The position numbers and the translations under genes were made by a program. The notes under the pieces were generated by a model that was not told where the DNA came from, ran no database searches, and was given only the letters and a program-made list of their open reading frames with translations. This document shows positions 5,927 through 6,853 of a stretch of DNA of 6,853 nucleotides, piece by piece. This DNA is from CAVYGB01 sp046734815 (GTDB lineage Bacteria > Myxococcota_A > Polyangia > Fen-1088): contig JBKPRZ010000082.1 of NCBI GenBank assembly GCA_046734815.1, positions 1 to 6,853 on the forward strand. The letters run 5' to 3'. The first letter of the stretch is position 1, and the number at the start of each line of letters is the position of its first letter.

Positions 5927-6853
5927 GTGCCCGATCGTTATCCGCTGCGCCTGGGGCCGTTCGTAGTAACGACGCCGCTGGTGCAGGAGGCGGTGCCGGA
6001 GATCGGGCTGGCGTTCTCGCGCCGGGGCGGGCGGGTCCGTCCGTGCCTCCTCAAGCACGTGCGGCTGGCCAGCCGCGACTCGGAGGACCTGGAGGCGGCC
6101 TTCGCCCGCGCCAGCCGCATCAGCCGGCGGTTGAGCCATCCGCGGCTGGCCAGCGCCTTCGCGGTGGGGCGGCTGGAGGGGCGGATGTTCCTGGCCGAGG
6201 ACTGCGGCGGCGGACGGCTCCTCGCCCAGCTGCCCCGCCGCCCGGTGCCGCCGCGGGCGGCGGCCACCGTCGCGCAGCAGCTGGCGCTCGCGCTCGCCTT
6301 CCTGCACCGGTTCGAGGAGGCGGGTCTGGCTCACCGGCGGCTGGGGCCCGAGCAGGTGCACCTGGGTTTCGACGGCACCGTCCGGCTGCTGGACTGCCCC
6401 TTTGCGGCCTCGACCCGGGCGAGCGATCCGCCTTTTCCGCGCGCCATGCGCCCCAGCCCGCGCCACCTGCCGCCCGAGATCGACGGAGGTCAGCCGGGCG
6501 ACGCGCGGTCGGACCTCTACATGCTGGGCACCTTGCTGTGGGAGATGCTGAGCGGCCGGCCCTTCGAGCGCCCGGAGGGCGAGGCCTGGCGGGCCCTGCT
6601 GCCGCTGCCGCCGAAGGTGCCGGCCGGGCTGCGCGAGTTGCTGGCGGCGTTGCTGTCGCCGGCGCCGCGCGATCGGCCCGCCGATGCGGAGGAGGTGGCC
6701 GCCACCCTGGGGCGGTTCGCCGCCTCGACCTTGGGACGCCGGCTGGTGGTGGCGCGTCTGCTGGCCAGCGCGGCCGACGTGCGCGCCGAGCGGCGCAAGC
6801 TCCGCCGCTGGCGGAAGGAGGCCCAGGCGCTGCTGCCCCGCCCGGTGGAGTCC
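5927..6853 (+). CDS. Eukaryotic-like protein kinase fold, probable pseudokinase (3' end outside window)
   Basis: The frame is open from a GTG at 5927 to the window edge (309 codons, no stop), so the product is C-terminally incomplete. It reads as a Hanks-type kinase domain with degraded active-site motifs. The beta3 Lys is kept (CLLK, K43). The alphaC segment (about 54-70, before LSHPRL) has Ala where the salt-bridge Glu would be. The catalytic loop, normally HRDxKPxN, is H136-R-R-L-G-P-E-Q143, lacking the Asp, Lys and Asn. The DFG motif is D156-C-P. Fold landmarks remain: PPE (182-184), DARSDLYMLG (192-201) and an RDRP-like end (PRDRPADAEEV). No glycine-rich loop consensus is visible after RYPLRLGPF. 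After the domain comes an Arg-rich helical stretch, with no membrane segment before the edge. Loss of catalysis is inferred; a scaffold or allosteric role would be typical of pseudokinases. GTG 5927 is chosen because RYPLRLGP matches a usual kinase-domain start. Confidence 0.85.
   Translation, partial: MPDRYPLRLGPFVVTTPLVQEAVPEIGLAFSRRGGRVRPCLLKHVRLASRDSEDLEAAFARASRISRRLSHPRLASAFAVGRLEGRMFLAEDCGGGRLLAQLPRRPVPPRAAATVAQQLALALAFLHRFEEAGLAHRRLGPEQVHLGFDGTVRLLDCPFAASTRASDPPFPRAMRPSPRHLPPEIDGGQPGDARSDLYMLGTLLWEMLSGRPFERPEGEAWRALLPLPPKVPAGLRELLAALLSPAPRDRPADAEEVAATLGRFAASTLGRRLVVARLLASAADVRAERRKLRRWRKEAQALLPRPVES

Noticed and set aside
5375..6466. A 363-codon minus-strand open frame across the lipoprotein and kinase-like genes.
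   Set aside because: It is Arg/Ser/Pro-rich, motif-free and antisense to two genes with recognisable features, so I read it as a shadow frame.
1..6853. CRISPR arrays, insertion sequences, tRNA or rRNA genes, phage or defence modules.
   Set aside because: No repeat-spacer pattern, transposase, terminal inverted repeats or RNA gene sequence was found on reading both strands.

Overview
The window is very GC-rich and densely coded, with most third codon positions G or C. It carries a bacterial SNF2-family ATPase, an oligoproline/Cys-rich lipoprotein and a eukaryotic-like protein kinase fold. That mix fits a high-GC environmental bacterium, and the lipoprotein style and kinase-like gene point most to Myxococcota (Polyangia/myxobacterial type). 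This assignment is inferred from gene style; no rRNA or marker gene is present.

Left part (1-4827): a minus-strand NADPH-dependent FMN reductase-family flavoprotein (59-640) lies divergent, across about 100 bp, from a plus-strand pair. The pair is an AI-2E/PerM-family membrane protein (742-1842) followed 6 bp later by a 992-residue SNF2 ATPase with an N-terminal SWIM zinc motif (1849-4827). The 6-bp gap makes co-transcription likely, but no shared function is evident. The first ~120 bases may hold the basic C-terminal tail of another plus-strand gene running into the end of the flavoprotein gene; this is weakly supported.

Right part (4828-6853): a minus-strand peptide-methionine (R)-S-oxide reductase (msrB, 4859-5257) converges on the SNF2 gene. 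It is divergent from a plus-strand pair: a probable lipoprotein with a 14-cysteine C-terminal domain (5377-5916), then, after 10 bp, a protein-kinase-fold gene that runs off the right edge (5927 to the end). The kinase-like protein keeps the fold landmarks (beta3 Lys, PPE, the D-x-Y-x-x-G helix) but lacks the catalytic HRD Asp, the catalytic-loop Lys and Asn, the alphaC Glu and the DFG Phe/Gly. It reads as a pseudokinase. The lipoprotein-pseudokinase pair is the most unusual item here. No RNA genes, CRISPR arrays, insertion sequences or strong intrinsic terminators were seen, and no gap between genes exceeds about 120 bases.
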